A model generated the notes under the pieces. The model searched no databases, was not told the origin of the DNA, and was given only the letters and a program-made list of their open reading frames with translations. The position numbers and the translations under genes are program-made. This document shows positions 1-12,115 of a DNA stretch of 64,000 nt, one piece after another. The stretch spans positions 252,648 to 316,647 of the forward strand of contig CAJJDP010000021.1 of assembly GCA_905182995.1 (NCBI GenBank), read 5' to 3'. Position 1 is the first letter of the stretch, and each line of letters opens with the position of its first letter. The stretch is from Paramecium octaurelia. Its lineage: Eukaryota; Ciliophora; Oligohymenophorea; Peniculida; Parameciidae.

Positions 1-578
1 TAAACTCAGAATCACTTCCATGACCATCTTCATCTCCTCCCTCTTCCTACTATTAATCAAGTATTTTACATCACTGTATTCAATTTCTTCTCCCTCCTGA
101 TTTTTATTGTCCAATACTTATAAATTAGGTAACATTTAAAAGATTTTTTAATGATATCCTGTTTGCTATTCCACTTTGTTGTCAGATAAATCCAATTGTT
201 TTAATTAAGGTAGGTTTGAAAGTACACGCAATTCCTATATTAAATCTAAATTCATACTTCGAATGATTTGATCTGGTTATCCGCTAAAGATAAGCAGACT
301 AATTTTTTAAAATTCTCACTAATATAATTTAATGCTTTGGAATCTAGACTGTTAGCCTCCAAAATTAACACTTCTAATGAATCCATCTTTGGTAAGCCTT
401 CTATAGTTTTGAGTCCACAACCTGTGATTGCAAGGCTTTATAATTTTGGGTGTTTTTTCAAATTTTCTGTAATCTCTGGTGTAATTTACTCTATTCTAAT
501 TTCTGATATATCTAATTCTTCTAATTATCCCTATTCCTCCGCTTGCTTGTTAATTTGATTTATAAAAAGTTCTGCCAT
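1..578 (-). CDS. ANP32-like leucine-rich acidic nuclear protein, 3' end outside window
   Basis: Reading TAA/TAG as Gln, the frame opens at ATG 578-576 (MAELFINQINKQ) and runs as successive leucine-rich repeats such as LPKMDSLEVLILEAN, LVCLSLADNQIKSF and LPQLKQLDLSDNK. It then passes into an acidic stretch (EEGGDEDGHGSDSE) that leaves the window. Short N-terminal LRRs followed by a capping LPNLQVLD segment and an acidic tail is the architecture of the ANP32 (LANP/pp32) family, nuclear proteins linked to histone binding and phosphatase inhibition. Two introns are needed: 235-257 (23 nt) and 50-69 (20 nt, at the lower size limit). The second rests only on frame and the acidic continuation. Function is inferred from family; the C terminus is not visible. 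Confidence 0.8.
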
Positions 579-886
579 ATTAATTAATAAAATTTGTTAA
601 ATCAAAATATCTAAAGTACATATATTAGCCAATTAAAATCATTTTTGAAATACTCATTATTTGATTCAGATTATTAATACTCTTTCTAAACAATATTAGT
701 CTTTTGCTATTTCATTATACATAAAATATTATTAGTCAACTTCAATCAAATTATAAGATTTATTTAAATAACATAACCTAAACCTCTCAAAAGTATACTT
801 AACTAGTCACTGATCAAATTATATAATAATAATGAAAAATTAAGTGATTTATATTGTATACATATAAAAATTATTATTGGAAACCA
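579..886. other. intergenic, two same-strand genes
   Basis: About 310 bp of AT-rich DNA between the start of the ANP32-like gene and the stop of the Q-rich gene upstream of it. I see no open frame with coding character and no structured element. It should hold the promoter of the ANP32-like gene. Confidence 0.6.
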
Positions 887-3006
887 TCAACAATTATTAA
901 TTCTCTACTTCTTTTTAGCTTTGTTAAAACTATTATTCAAACTTGAACTAGTTTGCTGAAGTAAAGGAGCTTAAAATATATCTAAATTATTAATAAAATT
1001 ACAACCTTTATCAGATTTTTTCGTATCTTAAAAAAGTGATAGAACATCATTCTTTAAAAACATAGATTTATTGCTTAAATCATTTTATTATTATTATTAA
1101 AAAGGATTAGATTAAAATACATTTAAACTTGAAATTTAATTCTATGTCTGCCTCTATTAAGTAAAATGATTTTAAAGTTAAAAGCTTTGCTATTATATCA
1201 ATTATTATGAATAATGCTATTATTACTATTATTATTACTATTAAAATAGAGTATTTTATTAAGTCAGCTATTACTAATAACTTAGTTATACAGCCTCAAA
1301 ATCTTTCTACTTATTTTAAATAACCTAATTAAGTTAAGGAGAAGCTTATTCGATGATTTCCATTTATTTATTTGTAGAATATTAAAGTATTTTTGCATTC
1401 TCGAAATTGTGAACACTTTATAATAAATTTTAAGTGTTCTATTTATCCTAAGGTTTATTCACAATTTATTAAGGTTATTATGCTGATATTTTGAATAAAT
1501 CCATTATAGGTTAATTTTAATTTTATGGTTAGCATTATTTATTTTGATTGGATTGTGAACAAGCTTAAAAATATAGATTTATTTGATCGGAACTGATGTT
1601 AGAACTTTGAACCAAAAATGGATTTGATTCTTTTATTGATTTATCATTTTTCTCAACTGTTTACTTGTTTTAATTATTCAAAAAGCTAACTTGCAGTATA
1701 TTTTTTTAAATATCTTGACTTTACTATGACTAAAGATCTTGAATTTTTGATATATTATCAGACATATGTTCCTATTTTTCATTTTGACTTATCAAATTTT
1801 GGTTCAAAAATTAATCCTGTTGTGGAAATAATCCTTGGCCTTCCTATTTATCTTTTGGGGTAGAATTTTCTTAAGACGAATTCTATAATTTGTTCTATTC
1901 TATATTTAATACTTCTTATAATTGATTATCTTTCTTCTAGTTTAAAGAGAAATCAGATTATTTCTAATATAATACTATAAAGTTTACTTGATTTACATTT
2001 TAGATATTTTTCGGCTCTAAATCTTAATTTTACTAAGAATTCGAAGCTTTTTTATTTTTATCCAAGTCATCTACATTCTCTTATACTGCTTATTAAAAAA
2101 AACCACTCTTAAAACTTTAGATTGTTTCATTTCCCTCTTCTTTTGAGTTTGTTCCAGTTGAACTTGAAAATTAATTATTGTTATTTAGATCATCTTTAAG
2201 GCGATCATTGTTTGAGGGGCTTAGGGCAGCAGATGAAGAACCTTTTAATGCCTTGAGAAATGAATCACATTTCAAGTTCTTATTCTCATTATTTTGGATT
2301 ACTAATTAATTCTCAAGTATTTTCACTGGAGATAAATAATCACTAGTTTCAGCTTTTTATTATTTGAGTGGTATACTACTTTCTGTAAAACTATCAAACT
2401 ATTTCAATCTTTTATTGGAGTAATTTGAATAATATTCAGATGAATTTTCTAATTTTTGGTGTTTATTTTACTTAAAATTTTGTTTATTTAGATTAAACTC
2501 TAACTATTTTGGATTTTCTAATGTTATTATTAACAAACATTACCTTCCATTTTTCGACTTTTGTAAATTTTTGAGTCTACTTTTTTAAACTTCTATTGTT
2601 TTTTTGCATTTGTAGTTTTGCACTACAAATCACTTGGTTTATTACTTATATCAGTTTACGTTTCTTATGAATATTTTTTAGCAGAATCGCCCTCTTCTTT
2701 TAGATATTATTCAAAGGGAAATATGGATTTGCGTTTTAGTACTGTACCATCTTCCTTATTTGGTAGAATTCGATCTATAAGAACAAGATTATTTTTAAAT
2801 TAATTAGATAGTTCTTATTCTAAATTTTAATCGTCAAATGATTGTATCCGTTAGATTATACTTTATGAGTTGATTGTTGTTTGAAATAAACCTTAAATCT
2901 TGTTTTTTATTTTAGTTATGATGCCTGGTTTCATGTTTTTAGAGGAACCAAAAGGGTTATAACTCGAAATACTCGTTCTTCTATTTCCAAACAGAAATTT
3001 ATGCAT
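887..3006 (-). CDS. glutamine/asparagine-rich protein, function unknown
   Basis: The frame opens at ATG 3006 (MHKFLFGNRRTSISSYNPFG) and ends at TGA 889-887 after a lysine-rich tail (AKKKQRINNC). One intron of 26 nt (2518-2543) is needed, giving 697 aa. The protein is low complexity: Q, N, S and K dominate, with few aromatic or hydrophobic blocks. A near-pure polyglutamine run near 1200-1255 is written almost only with TAA and TAG, and an earlier segment has Gly/Phe/Pro patches (YNPFGSS, FPFEQYL). No domain is recognisable. A nuclear-pore or RNA-granule role could be imagined from composition, but nothing here supports it. Its 5' third is duplicated at 3670-4252 by an apparent assembly error. 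Confidence 0.7.
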
Positions 3007-4914
3007 AATTAAATAAATAATATATTTAAATTAATAAGATTATCTAGATGACAAAATATTTAAATGTTTTAATATTAACTAATATAATCATTCATATATA
3101 TTATTAGTAGTAATACAACTTATCTCCTTGAATTATAATAATAAACTCAATTATTTTTTAATTTACTCTTATTTACATCATTTGAATAATTTATGAAAAC
3201 AATCGCATATTATGTTTAATTATAATAGATCTGAGATCATAATTACTAAAATCATTTTATTTTATTTTAAGAACTTTTAATCAATTACCAATCAATTCTA
3301 GTCATTTTCTAAAGAGAGAATCAGTCTAATTCTTATAATTTATGCAATTGTTTTAAAAAAAGCGCAATACATCAAATTATGGTTTTCCTTTTTATGTTAT
3401 AATTTATAGGAAGTTAAGAATTTTATTGATAAATAATTTATTAAAATGTAATTAAAACTAATATACTTTAATAGTGACCATTTGCTTTTCTATATTATTT
3501 CAATAACTCTTCAATAGAAAATAAAATATACTAGGAGTAGGCTAATTATAAAAATAATAAAACTAGATAATTTAAATGTATTTCAATTAAGAATTATTTA
3601 AAAAAGTTGAAAACCCTCTTAGGGACACGCAAAAACATAAGAAAATTGTGATTATGAGGTATTACTACNTTTGAATAATATTCAGATGAATTTTCTAATT
3701 TTTGGTGTTTATTTTACTTAAAATTTTGTTTATTTAGATTAAACTCTAACTATTTTGGATTTTCTAATGTTATTATTAACAAACATTACCTTCCATTTTT
3801 CGACTTTTGTAAATTTTTGAGTCTACTTTTTTAAACTTCTATTGTTTTTTTGCATTTGTAGTTTTGCACTACAAATCACTTGGTTTATTACTTATATCAG
3901 TTTACGTTTCTTATGAATATTTTTTAGCAGAATCGCCCTCTTCTTTTAGATATTATTCAAAGGGAAATATGGATTTGCGTTTTAGTACTGTACCATCTTC
4001 CTTATTTGGTAGAATTCGATCTATAAGAACAAGATTATTTTTAAATTAATTAGATAGTTCTTATTCTAAATTTTAATCGTCAAATGATTGTATCCGTTAG
4101 ATTATACTTTATGAGTTGATTGTTGTTTGAAATAAACCTTAAATCTTGTTTTTTATTTTAGTTATGATGCCTGGTTTCATGTTTTTAGAGGAACCAAAAG
4201 GGTTATAACTCGAAATACTCGTTCTTCTATTTCCAAACAGAAATTTATGCATAATTAAATAAATAATATATTTAAATTAATAAGATTATCTAGATGACAA
4301 AATATTTAAATGTTTTAATATTAACTAATATAATCATTCATATATATTATTAGTAGTAATACAACTTATCTCCTTGAATTATAATAATAAACTCAATTAT
4401 TTTTTAATTTACTCTTATTTACATCATTTGAATAATTTATGAAAACAATCGCATATTATGTTTAATTATAATAGATCTGAGATCATAATTACTAAAATCA
4501 TTTTATTTTATTTTAAGAACTTTTAATCAATTACCAATCAATTCTAGTCATTTTCTAAAGAGAGAATCAGTCTAATTCTTATAATTTATGCAATTGTTTT
4601 AAAAAAAGCGCAATACATCAAATTATGGTTTTCCTTTTTATGTTATAATTTATAGGAAGTTAAGAATTTTATTGATAAATAATTTATTAAAATGTAATTA
4701 AAACTAATATACTTTAATAGTGACCATTTGCTTTTCTATATTATTTCAATAACTCTTCAATAGAAAATAAAATATACTAGGAGTAGGCTAATTATAAAAA
4801 TAATAAAACTAGATAATTTAAATGTATTTCAATTAAGAATTATTTAAAAAAGTTGAAAACCCTCTTAGGGACACGCAAAAACATAAGAAAATTGTGATTA
4901 TGAGGTATTACTAC
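2424..4914. repeat. direct 1,245-bp duplication around a single N (probable assembly artefact)
   Basis: Bases 2424-3668 and 3670-4914 appear identical and are separated by one N at 3669. The repeat starts inside the Q-rich gene and ends in non-coding DNA. The second copy breaks that gene at the N. The best explanation is two contigs sharing a 1,245-bp end that were joined without merging. Collapsing the copies leaves one intact Q-rich gene. Confidence 0.9.
3670..4252 (-). pseudogene. duplicate 5' fragment of the Q-rich gene (artefact)
   Basis: Copy of the first about 190 codons of the gene at 887-3006, starting at ATG 4252 and cut off at the N. It has no visible sequence difference from the other copy, so it is not a decayed paralogue. 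It should be removed with the duplicated block. Confidence 0.85.
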
Positions 4915-5700
4915 AAATAAACAATTTACTATTTTAATTATCCTTAAAAAGCTAATTATTGTACTGTAAAATTATCGATATGATTTAATAGTTAATACAT
5001 GGATACTTATAACATAGTGATTTCATTTAAATTTCGCTATTTAACAGGAATACAATTAATATTGTAAGAATTTTTCAAAGCAGATTAATTTATTTTTTCC
5101 ATCAAATTTATCTATGCAAGGGAATGAATTACAAATAGGATAACGTATAATAAGATATAATCAATAATTAAATTAGATTACTCAAATTTTCAGTTAAATA
5201 TCAAAATCATTATACTTTAAGTAAACCAGGCATAAATAATTTAAGATGATTAGAAAAATATTCTTAATTAAAAAATTAAAAATTTAATTTCTTTTTGATT
5301 TATTTGATGATATGAACCCAACTTTGATTAACTTATCGAATGTTTAAATATTATTTTTGATTAGAATACTTTTTTAAGGATTCTAAAGAAAACAAGTTTG
5401 ACAAAAATTAAAATTAAAATTTAATTACAATTAAGATTTGAAAAAAAAATTTATCTTCAATGTTAGATTGAAAGTAAATGTTTGTCAATAGAGCATAATT
5501 TATATAATTAGTATAAGAAGGAAAAAAAGTTGTTATTTATTATGAATTGTTATTATAATGTCTCTCAACAATTGGCAAGAGTATGCGGTTATTTTATAAT
5601 AATTAAGTAAATAATCATGAAACCTTGATTAAATGAGATTTATGTACAAGATAATTTTAAAATAATTTCCATAATTTTCTTTTCATTAATTTAGATCTCT
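4253..5700. other. long non-coding stretch before the TmcB-like gene
   Basis: About 1.45 kb with stop TGAs in the frames I checked on both strands and no recognisable protein. The first 662 bp repeat 3007-3668. One less AT-rich patch near 4855-4906 holds small inverted repeats (CCCT/AGGG and ACCTC/GAGGT). The segment separates two divergent genes, so it should contain both promoters. It is unusually long for this window. Confidence 0.55.
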
Positions 5701-8700
5701 ATGCCTAATTTAAGTCAATTAATGTCTAAAATATTGACAAAATATATGGAGTATGATGATTCTGCTCTTGCATTACCTGAAAACTTAGTTAATATACTAC
5801 ATATTCACGCTTCTCTATTGAATATTTCTTACATATATTATCAGAACTAATCTTCTTGGCTTTATACTTTAGTAATATTAGCTAGGCCATCAGTTAAAAT
5901 ACAGATTTCCTATTTTTATATTTTTGGAATTAGTTATTTGTTGCTACATGTTTTATGCATAATAAAAACTAAATTACTGGGTAAGAGTATAGTTAGTCTA
6001 ATTAATTGTTTAATGAAGGTTGGCCTACTGAATTTCGTAATCGAATAGTTTGAAGGCATATTTGGGTTTGTAATAGCTGGAATTATATTAGTTATGTAAA
6101 TGTTCGAGATATTATTTATACAAGGAACTTTGGATATAAAAACAAAGAATTTTTAGCTTACTTAGATTACATTTTTCAGGGTAATAACTTTAATGATGAA
6201 TATATTGCTGATGACATTTTATAAATTAAATTTCCAGCTTAGACACCTACAAATTATAGCTATATTAAATTCAACTACATAAGCTGTGGACCTTTTATTA
6301 ATAAAAAATTAAAGAAGCCCACTAATTAGATTTATGATGATATCAATTTAATTAGTGACAATTTATGTTGGGGTAATGTAATTTATTCATTTTGAAAATT
6401 CCTTTACCCTTATTTTAGTACCTTTCTTTTTTAAAATTATATCACTATTAAGATTATCTGATTTAATCTATACAAAAGATCCTATAATTAATGCATCAAT
6501 TTTAATGCAGGAAAGGAAGCTTTATGAAAGTTTTATTATTTTAAACAAATTAAAAGATCAAAACTTTATTAGATAAATAAAAAGAAATCAACTATTGAAG
6601 AAGTGCATTTACTAAATAAATTAAGAATTATAATAAAAAGTTAAAAGTCAAGAATTATTAGGAGTTGCTGCAAAATTAATCTAAAATGATATTAAGAATA
6701 TAAAAATTTAGAATAAGGTATTAAATATAATTTAATGGAAAATAAAATTATTATAAAATTGGAAGACTAATGAATTTGATGAGATTTATAAATTTGTGAA
6801 TAAAATGTTACAGCTAAAGCAAGAATTAGATGATTATTATTTAGCAGAACCTAATGGTATGGTCTAAGCTTTAATTTGTTTTTTTTATGCAGAAGTCTTA
6901 AATGATTTGTTAGAAGCTAATGAAATGATAATTCATGCCAAAAAGTCAGCCGATTTATACTTTGTAGAATATACAACTAACAAAAATATGTTTTATCTTA
7001 CAACTAAATATGAAAATGGATAATTGTAAATGAGTAAAATATCAAGTAATGCTCCATCCTTCATATGTAATAAGAAATTACAGGATTTAATTCCATTAGG
7101 AGTACGTGAGTGGCATAATAAATTAGTAGATGAATTTATAATAACTGGGAAATCTAAATTTGTAAGATAATTGAATCAAAATTATGTAAATCATGGATCA
7201 TCAATCGACACTGTAGATTTTGCAATTGATTTAACTTACTCAGATTAAGTAAATTTTATTTGTTTGATATCTCCAACTCTAGTAAAGAATACTACTTTGA
7301 TTGTTGATGAAAAATATAATATAACCAGTTACACCAATCAATTTAAAGAGATTAAACAATATAAAGTTCTATTTTCTAGAGGATCTTCCATCATTAATAT
7401 TTTCCCATAAATTCAAGAAATTAAATAATCCTGTTTCTTAGAAAATGTTCTTATTAATACAAAAAAACTATTACATCAAAGTGATGATTAAGAGGATATT
7501 AGATACTATTGCAATTTAGAAATAATTGTCAAACATTATTAAGATACAATGATATATATGATTGTAAAACTGGAAAACATCTAAATAATCTACTAAACCA
7601 CAGGCAACTCCAGTAAAAAAGATACAATGTCAGATCAATCTTCCTCTGCAAATGAATTAAGTATTGCTGAAGAAAGACATCTGCTACTTAATTAGGTTAC
7701 TAAATAGGATATTCCATTACTTGAATAGAATAATGAAATAAAAAGCTTCACATAGGTTAAGAGCCTTGTTGAAAAGAAAACCCTTAATGAAGAAGCGATT
7801 AAAAAGGTCTTCAATTTTGATACTATATAACAATAAGTAATTACATCCAGAGGAGAACCAGAATAACATCTATTAGTTGGTAAGAATAAAACTGATAGCA
7901 GAAAATGTTCAGTTAAATCTCTAACTTAAGGTGGAGAAGGTAAAGAATAACAACAGAAATAATAGGAAGCTAAAAAAGAAGAAATTTTTGATAGGGAAGA
8001 TTAATCTTAAGTTTCGTCGATAAGAATGCTTAGAAATTCAAAATTTTATAGAAAATATGACCTTTATAATAAATTTAATAAGCATATGCCTTTAAAAAGA
8101 TAGCACTAATTTTTAGTAATACTGTTTGTATTATGCATAATTATTTAAGGAGTATTCATCATTATAGTAATAATTTAATACTATTTTAGCAATTAACAAG
8201 TTTAAATTTAGTGTCATTTGCTATTGATATCAATTTGTTAGAAATTAAGAACCTTTTCTTTTAACCATTGGATATGTTTCTTGTTACAAGATGGAATTTG
8301 TGGACTTACAATTTCTAAAAGTCTAATGGCATTATAACTCAAGAAGAGTATAATTCAGTTTCATAATTTGCAACCTCTAATTTGGGACTTGGATTCGATT
8401 CTTTAAACTCAAACTTAAAATTAGTATTAAATCGCTAAGAGCTTCAAGGTTTATTACAAACAAAATATATAGAAGCTTATTCTTATCTTGATACCTATAA
8501 ATCTGAATAGTATAACATGACTCTTAGAACAGCGATATCTGTTTTGTTAAATTTTTAATACATTTTGAAAATGAATTACATTTATGAAAAAACAGTTAAA
8601 GCTGACAGTCCTTAAATTTTTTATAGTTTTAAAAATTATCCTATAATGCGAGATATTATGACTTAATTGAATTCTGATATAATGGTTCAAACAATTGCAA

Positions 8701-9889
8701 GAGGATAAAATTTTTAGGATGAAATGAAAACTCTATTTATATTTTAGTAGATATTTTTAATATTAATGGTACTTTCTATTATTTATGCTAAAATCTATAT
8801 CAATAAAAAACTTATGGTGTTTTTACATTTAAGCCAATATTCAGATAATGATGCAATCTAACAAGAGATTAAAAAATTTAAGGAACTATTTGATAAATTA
8901 TCATCTGACAATGCTTATAAGTTTAACTATTCTCTTCAAATAACAGAGAAGGAATTTTAGTTCTTGGATTAAAAAGTAGAAAAAGAGAATAAAAATACCA
9001 AAAATTTAAGGAAGAAAAGAATATCTCCTTATAGATTTCTTCTCCTTCTAATTGTGTTTTATTCAATTCTTACTCTAAATAGCATAGTAAATTTTTACGA
9101 GTTTTCAAAGTATCTGAAAAAATACCCTGAAACTGCGTATTATAAAAAATAATTAGCCGATCTGGGTGGAGATATACCATTGATGTTCGCATAAAGGGAA
9201 GTTCTCTATGGTAGAAAAAACTATATGTATTTGGATGCTGCCTATTTCGATAGAATGTGGTATTACATTATGGAGTCCCTTAATAATACAAAATTATTTA
9301 CTTCATAAGATCCAGATTTCGAATAGTAAATTATAATAACAATATTTTTAGAATGCTTGTGACTAATAGCTTTAATGACTTCTATGCTCAGATTTAACTT
9401 AGTGATTTATGTGACTATTTACCAGGAGACTTAAAGGTTAGAGCAGCAGAATTATGTCCTACCATAATGAACCAAAATATGAAACATGGTCTTAAAGCGA
9501 TGTTGATATATATTCAAAACTTAATTGAGACTGATGTTGCAATCAACAATTTTACGTATAGAGCAGTGCCTACTTAAAATGAATTAGAAGGAGCATTTAT
9601 GATATCTGAAGTGATAAATGTAATGAATTCTAATTTTTATAATGATTTAATTGATGTTACAAGCAAACTAGTAGATCAATAAGAAGTAAGCGATACTATT
9701 AATTAGGTTTTCAATATCTGCTACTTATTTATACTTTTCGTTGTTTTCTTGATAATTATAACTGAAGTCAAGAACAAAATATATGAAAACAGCAAGATCA
9801 TAATTCATTTTGTTTATGTGATTCCTTCCCAAACAATATTCACAGATGATACATTTGAAAGAACACTTAGAACTTTAATCAATTTCTGA
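5701..9889 (+). CDS. TmcB-like multi-pass membrane protein with TPR-like and PAS-like regions
   Basis: 1379 aa in three exons (introns 8167-8189 and 9326-9351). ATG 5701 is the first in-frame start after a TGA. An N-terminal membrane region (about aa 47-255) has several hydrophobic helices. A helical region with the family-like pattern NASILMQERKLYESF and KKCIYQINQEL follows (about 265-430), then a PAS-like segment containing LIPLGVREWHNKLVDEFIIT (about 455-560), a polar Gln/Lys-rich linker, and further membrane spans near aa 805 and in the C-terminal third (for example RFLLLLIVFYSILTL). This order matches the large ciliate proteins annotated as TmcB/TmcC-like. The role is not established; sensory or regulatory function is only an inference from the PAS-like part. 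Confidence 0.75.
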
Positions 9890-10001
9890 TAATATTTCTA
9901 TAAAATATTTATAGTAACTTTTATTAAATAATTAAAGAATAAACTTCTGATACTTTTATTATTATAATGTTGAAGAAGGGTTTCAAAATGAAATAAAAAT
10001 A

Positions 10002-10465
10002 ATGAATTATAATTTAACACTAGATAAATAAGTTTAATTAGAATCTGTGGGGGATTTGCAACTAGGAACTTATTTATTATTAGATGAATACCCTTGTAAA
10101 ATCCTCAAACTTCAATTAGGAAGTCGTCATAGTAATTGTGCTTTAATAGAAGCATAAAATGTAATTCAAAATAAATTGTTATAATATAACGTCGGCTTCA
10201 TGGAACATTGGAAATACCTTTAATTTAATTGGAGGATTATAATTTAATAGGAATATAAAATGATGATTTTTTAACCTTACTAAAGTCAGATGGTACAATT
10301 CGAGAAGATATGAGGATGCCCTAATTTAAGGAGTTAGCGAATAAAATAAAGATGTGGTTTGAAGAGGGAAAGTAATGCATTATTAATATTCTTAGAGATA
10401 TCATAGTTTAGATTATAAAATATATGGGTAAAGAGGAAGTGACAGATGCAAGATGTGAGGAATGA
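10002..10465 (+). pseudogene. eIF5A-like locus, frameshifted and lacking the hypusine lysine
   Basis: The 5' half reads MNYNLTLDKQ, GDLQLGTYLLLDEYPCKIL and GSRHSNCALIEAQN, matching the eIF5A N-terminal domain. The 3' half reads HGTLEIPLIQLEDYNLIGI, DDFLTLLKSDGTIREDMRMP and NILRDIIVQIIKYMGKEEV, matching the C-terminal domain. The halves are in different frames. No GT...AG intron can join them near 10150-10205, so a one-base shift is present. In eIF5A the loop lysine that becomes hypusine is followed by His; here that position (10125-10127) is Arg-His. I read it as a decayed copy, perhaps a whole-genome-duplication relic. A sequencing error could explain the shift but not the arginine. Confidence 0.65.
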
Positions 10466-10535
10466 ATAATATTATATTTTTAATAGAAATTATTTGGCTG
10501 AGTTAAATTAAAATACAATTTCTAGAATATTAAAG

Positions 10536-12081
10536 ATGTTACTAAAAGCGTGTATGGTGGCAATTACGTTATTCTTGACCTTATGCTAGGATGATTCAGA
10601 ATATGAAGGGAATAGCAAACCTAGAAGGCAAACTTATGATGACCCAGTATCTGCAGTTATCTATTGAAAGGATCCATATAAAAATCTTATCCAATGGTTG
10701 AAAGATGGGAAGGCTGAGATTTCAAAGGTGTAAATTGAAGTGTAGAGCGAAGGTCATAGAACTTTAAGAGCAACTCAATTTATAAGATAAGGTGAATGGG
10801 TGTTGTTCATTCCACGCACACACTATTTATCATTGGACGAAGTGAAAAAGAGTTGTTTGATAAATAGAAAGATGATTTAAATCAATTATAAACCAAACAA
10901 CATTCAAACTTATTTTGTTAATCATTTATTACAAGAAAATAGGAGGTTTTATCATAAAAATATGTATTAGAAAATATTCATTTTGGAAACCCTATATTGA
11001 TGTATTACCAAAAGATGTGAGTGGATTTCCTACATATTTTGATGCCGAATAGGATGCATTATTGAAAGGTTCTCCTACTTTATTTACAGTGATAAACCAA
11101 AGGAAAGTATTCAAAGAGGAATATGAGAATTTGAAGGAAGCAGTAAAAGAGTTTTAGAAATATGGATATACTTATGATGATTTCATAAAATTCAGAATTC
11201 TGACAATATCTAGAAGTTTTACAGTACAAATTGGAGATAAAGAATAATAATAATTGCTAGTTCCATTGGCAGGTATAGAATTCTGAAATTATTAAGATTT
11301 CATTAATCATGATAATAATGGATTCTTGAAATATGGATATTCTAAAGATGCAGACGGATTCTTTATGTAGGCTGTTAGAAACATTTAGAAAGGAGAGGAA
11401 TTGTTTTATAATTATGGTTAATGGTCCAATAAATATTTTTTTATGAATTATGGATTTGCAAGTTTGACTAATCCAATGAATTAATTTGATTTCGATATTT
11501 GTTTGAATAAAAGTGATAGATTGTTCAACCTTAAGATTTCATTAACTAAAGGAAATATGTGTTGGGGAAATAGATTAGTGAATGAAACTGATCATGACAC
11601 ATTTAGGTAATCGTTGGCAACTGTCAGATTTACTTAAATATCTAAATTAGATGACTTTTTGTAATTGGAAGAAGATGTATAAAATTTTAAACAGTTTTGG
11701 CCAGGATGGCACACTACAGTAAAGACAATTGAATTAGAGAAGGCTACTTTCAAAGCATTAAAAGGAATATTAGTATCAGAATTAGGAAATTTTGCTAGTA
11801 CAATAGAGGATGATGAAAGGAGGTTAAATGATCCATAAACTCCTGAATATAGGAAACATATTATAATGTTAACAATGAGAGAAAAATAAATAATTAAAAA
11901 GAACATCGATGTTTGTGATTTAATGCTATAAGTGATAGATAAGAGTTCTGAAGTAACTTTTATTATTATTATTTAATAGGAACTTAAAAATTTAATGAAA
12001 TATTATCATTATCGAGAAATTACAAAATATGTTAATAGCTAAATCATTCCTATGAAACTTGAGTAAGAAGGCTTAGCATGA
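10536..12081 (+). CDS. SET-domain lysine methyltransferase, SETD3/Rubisco-LSMT type
   Basis: 481 aa after removing four introns (10647-10670, 10946-10970, 11273-11296, 11953-11979). The SET parts run LIQWLKDGKAEI, TLRATQFIRQGEWVLFIPR, SFWKPYIDVLP, LVPLADFINHDNNG and FYNYGQWSNKYFFMNYGF, in the family order. The FINH and YG motifs that form the SAM and substrate sites are present only if the 24-nt intron at 11273-11296, which ends in AAG and contains an in-frame TGA, is removed. A C-terminal helical part (about 150 aa) fits the Rubisco-LSMT substrate-binding domain. The N terminus MLLKACMVAITLFLTLC looks like a signal peptide or anchor, unusual for this class. The substrate is not predictable. 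Confidence 0.85.
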
Positions 12082-12115
12082 TAATAATTATATTATTGGT
12101 AGTGTAAACATAATA

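Noticed and set aside
2424..4914. Tandem gene duplication
   Set aside because: The copies look identical to the last base at an N, and the same pattern recurs at three other Ns, so an assembly cause is far more likely than biology.
6121..6400. Alternative open frame within the TmcB-like gene (AYLDYIFQGNNFNDE...)
   Set aside because: It is free of TGA for about 280 bp, but the chosen frame continues on both sides and fits the family pattern (SPLIRFMMISIQ).
11634..11906. 90-aa minus-strand ORF under the standard code
   Set aside because: It is antisense to the SET gene's conserved exon and rich in Ile/Phe/Ser, a typical shadow in AT-rich DNA. The plus-strand frame carries the family motifs.
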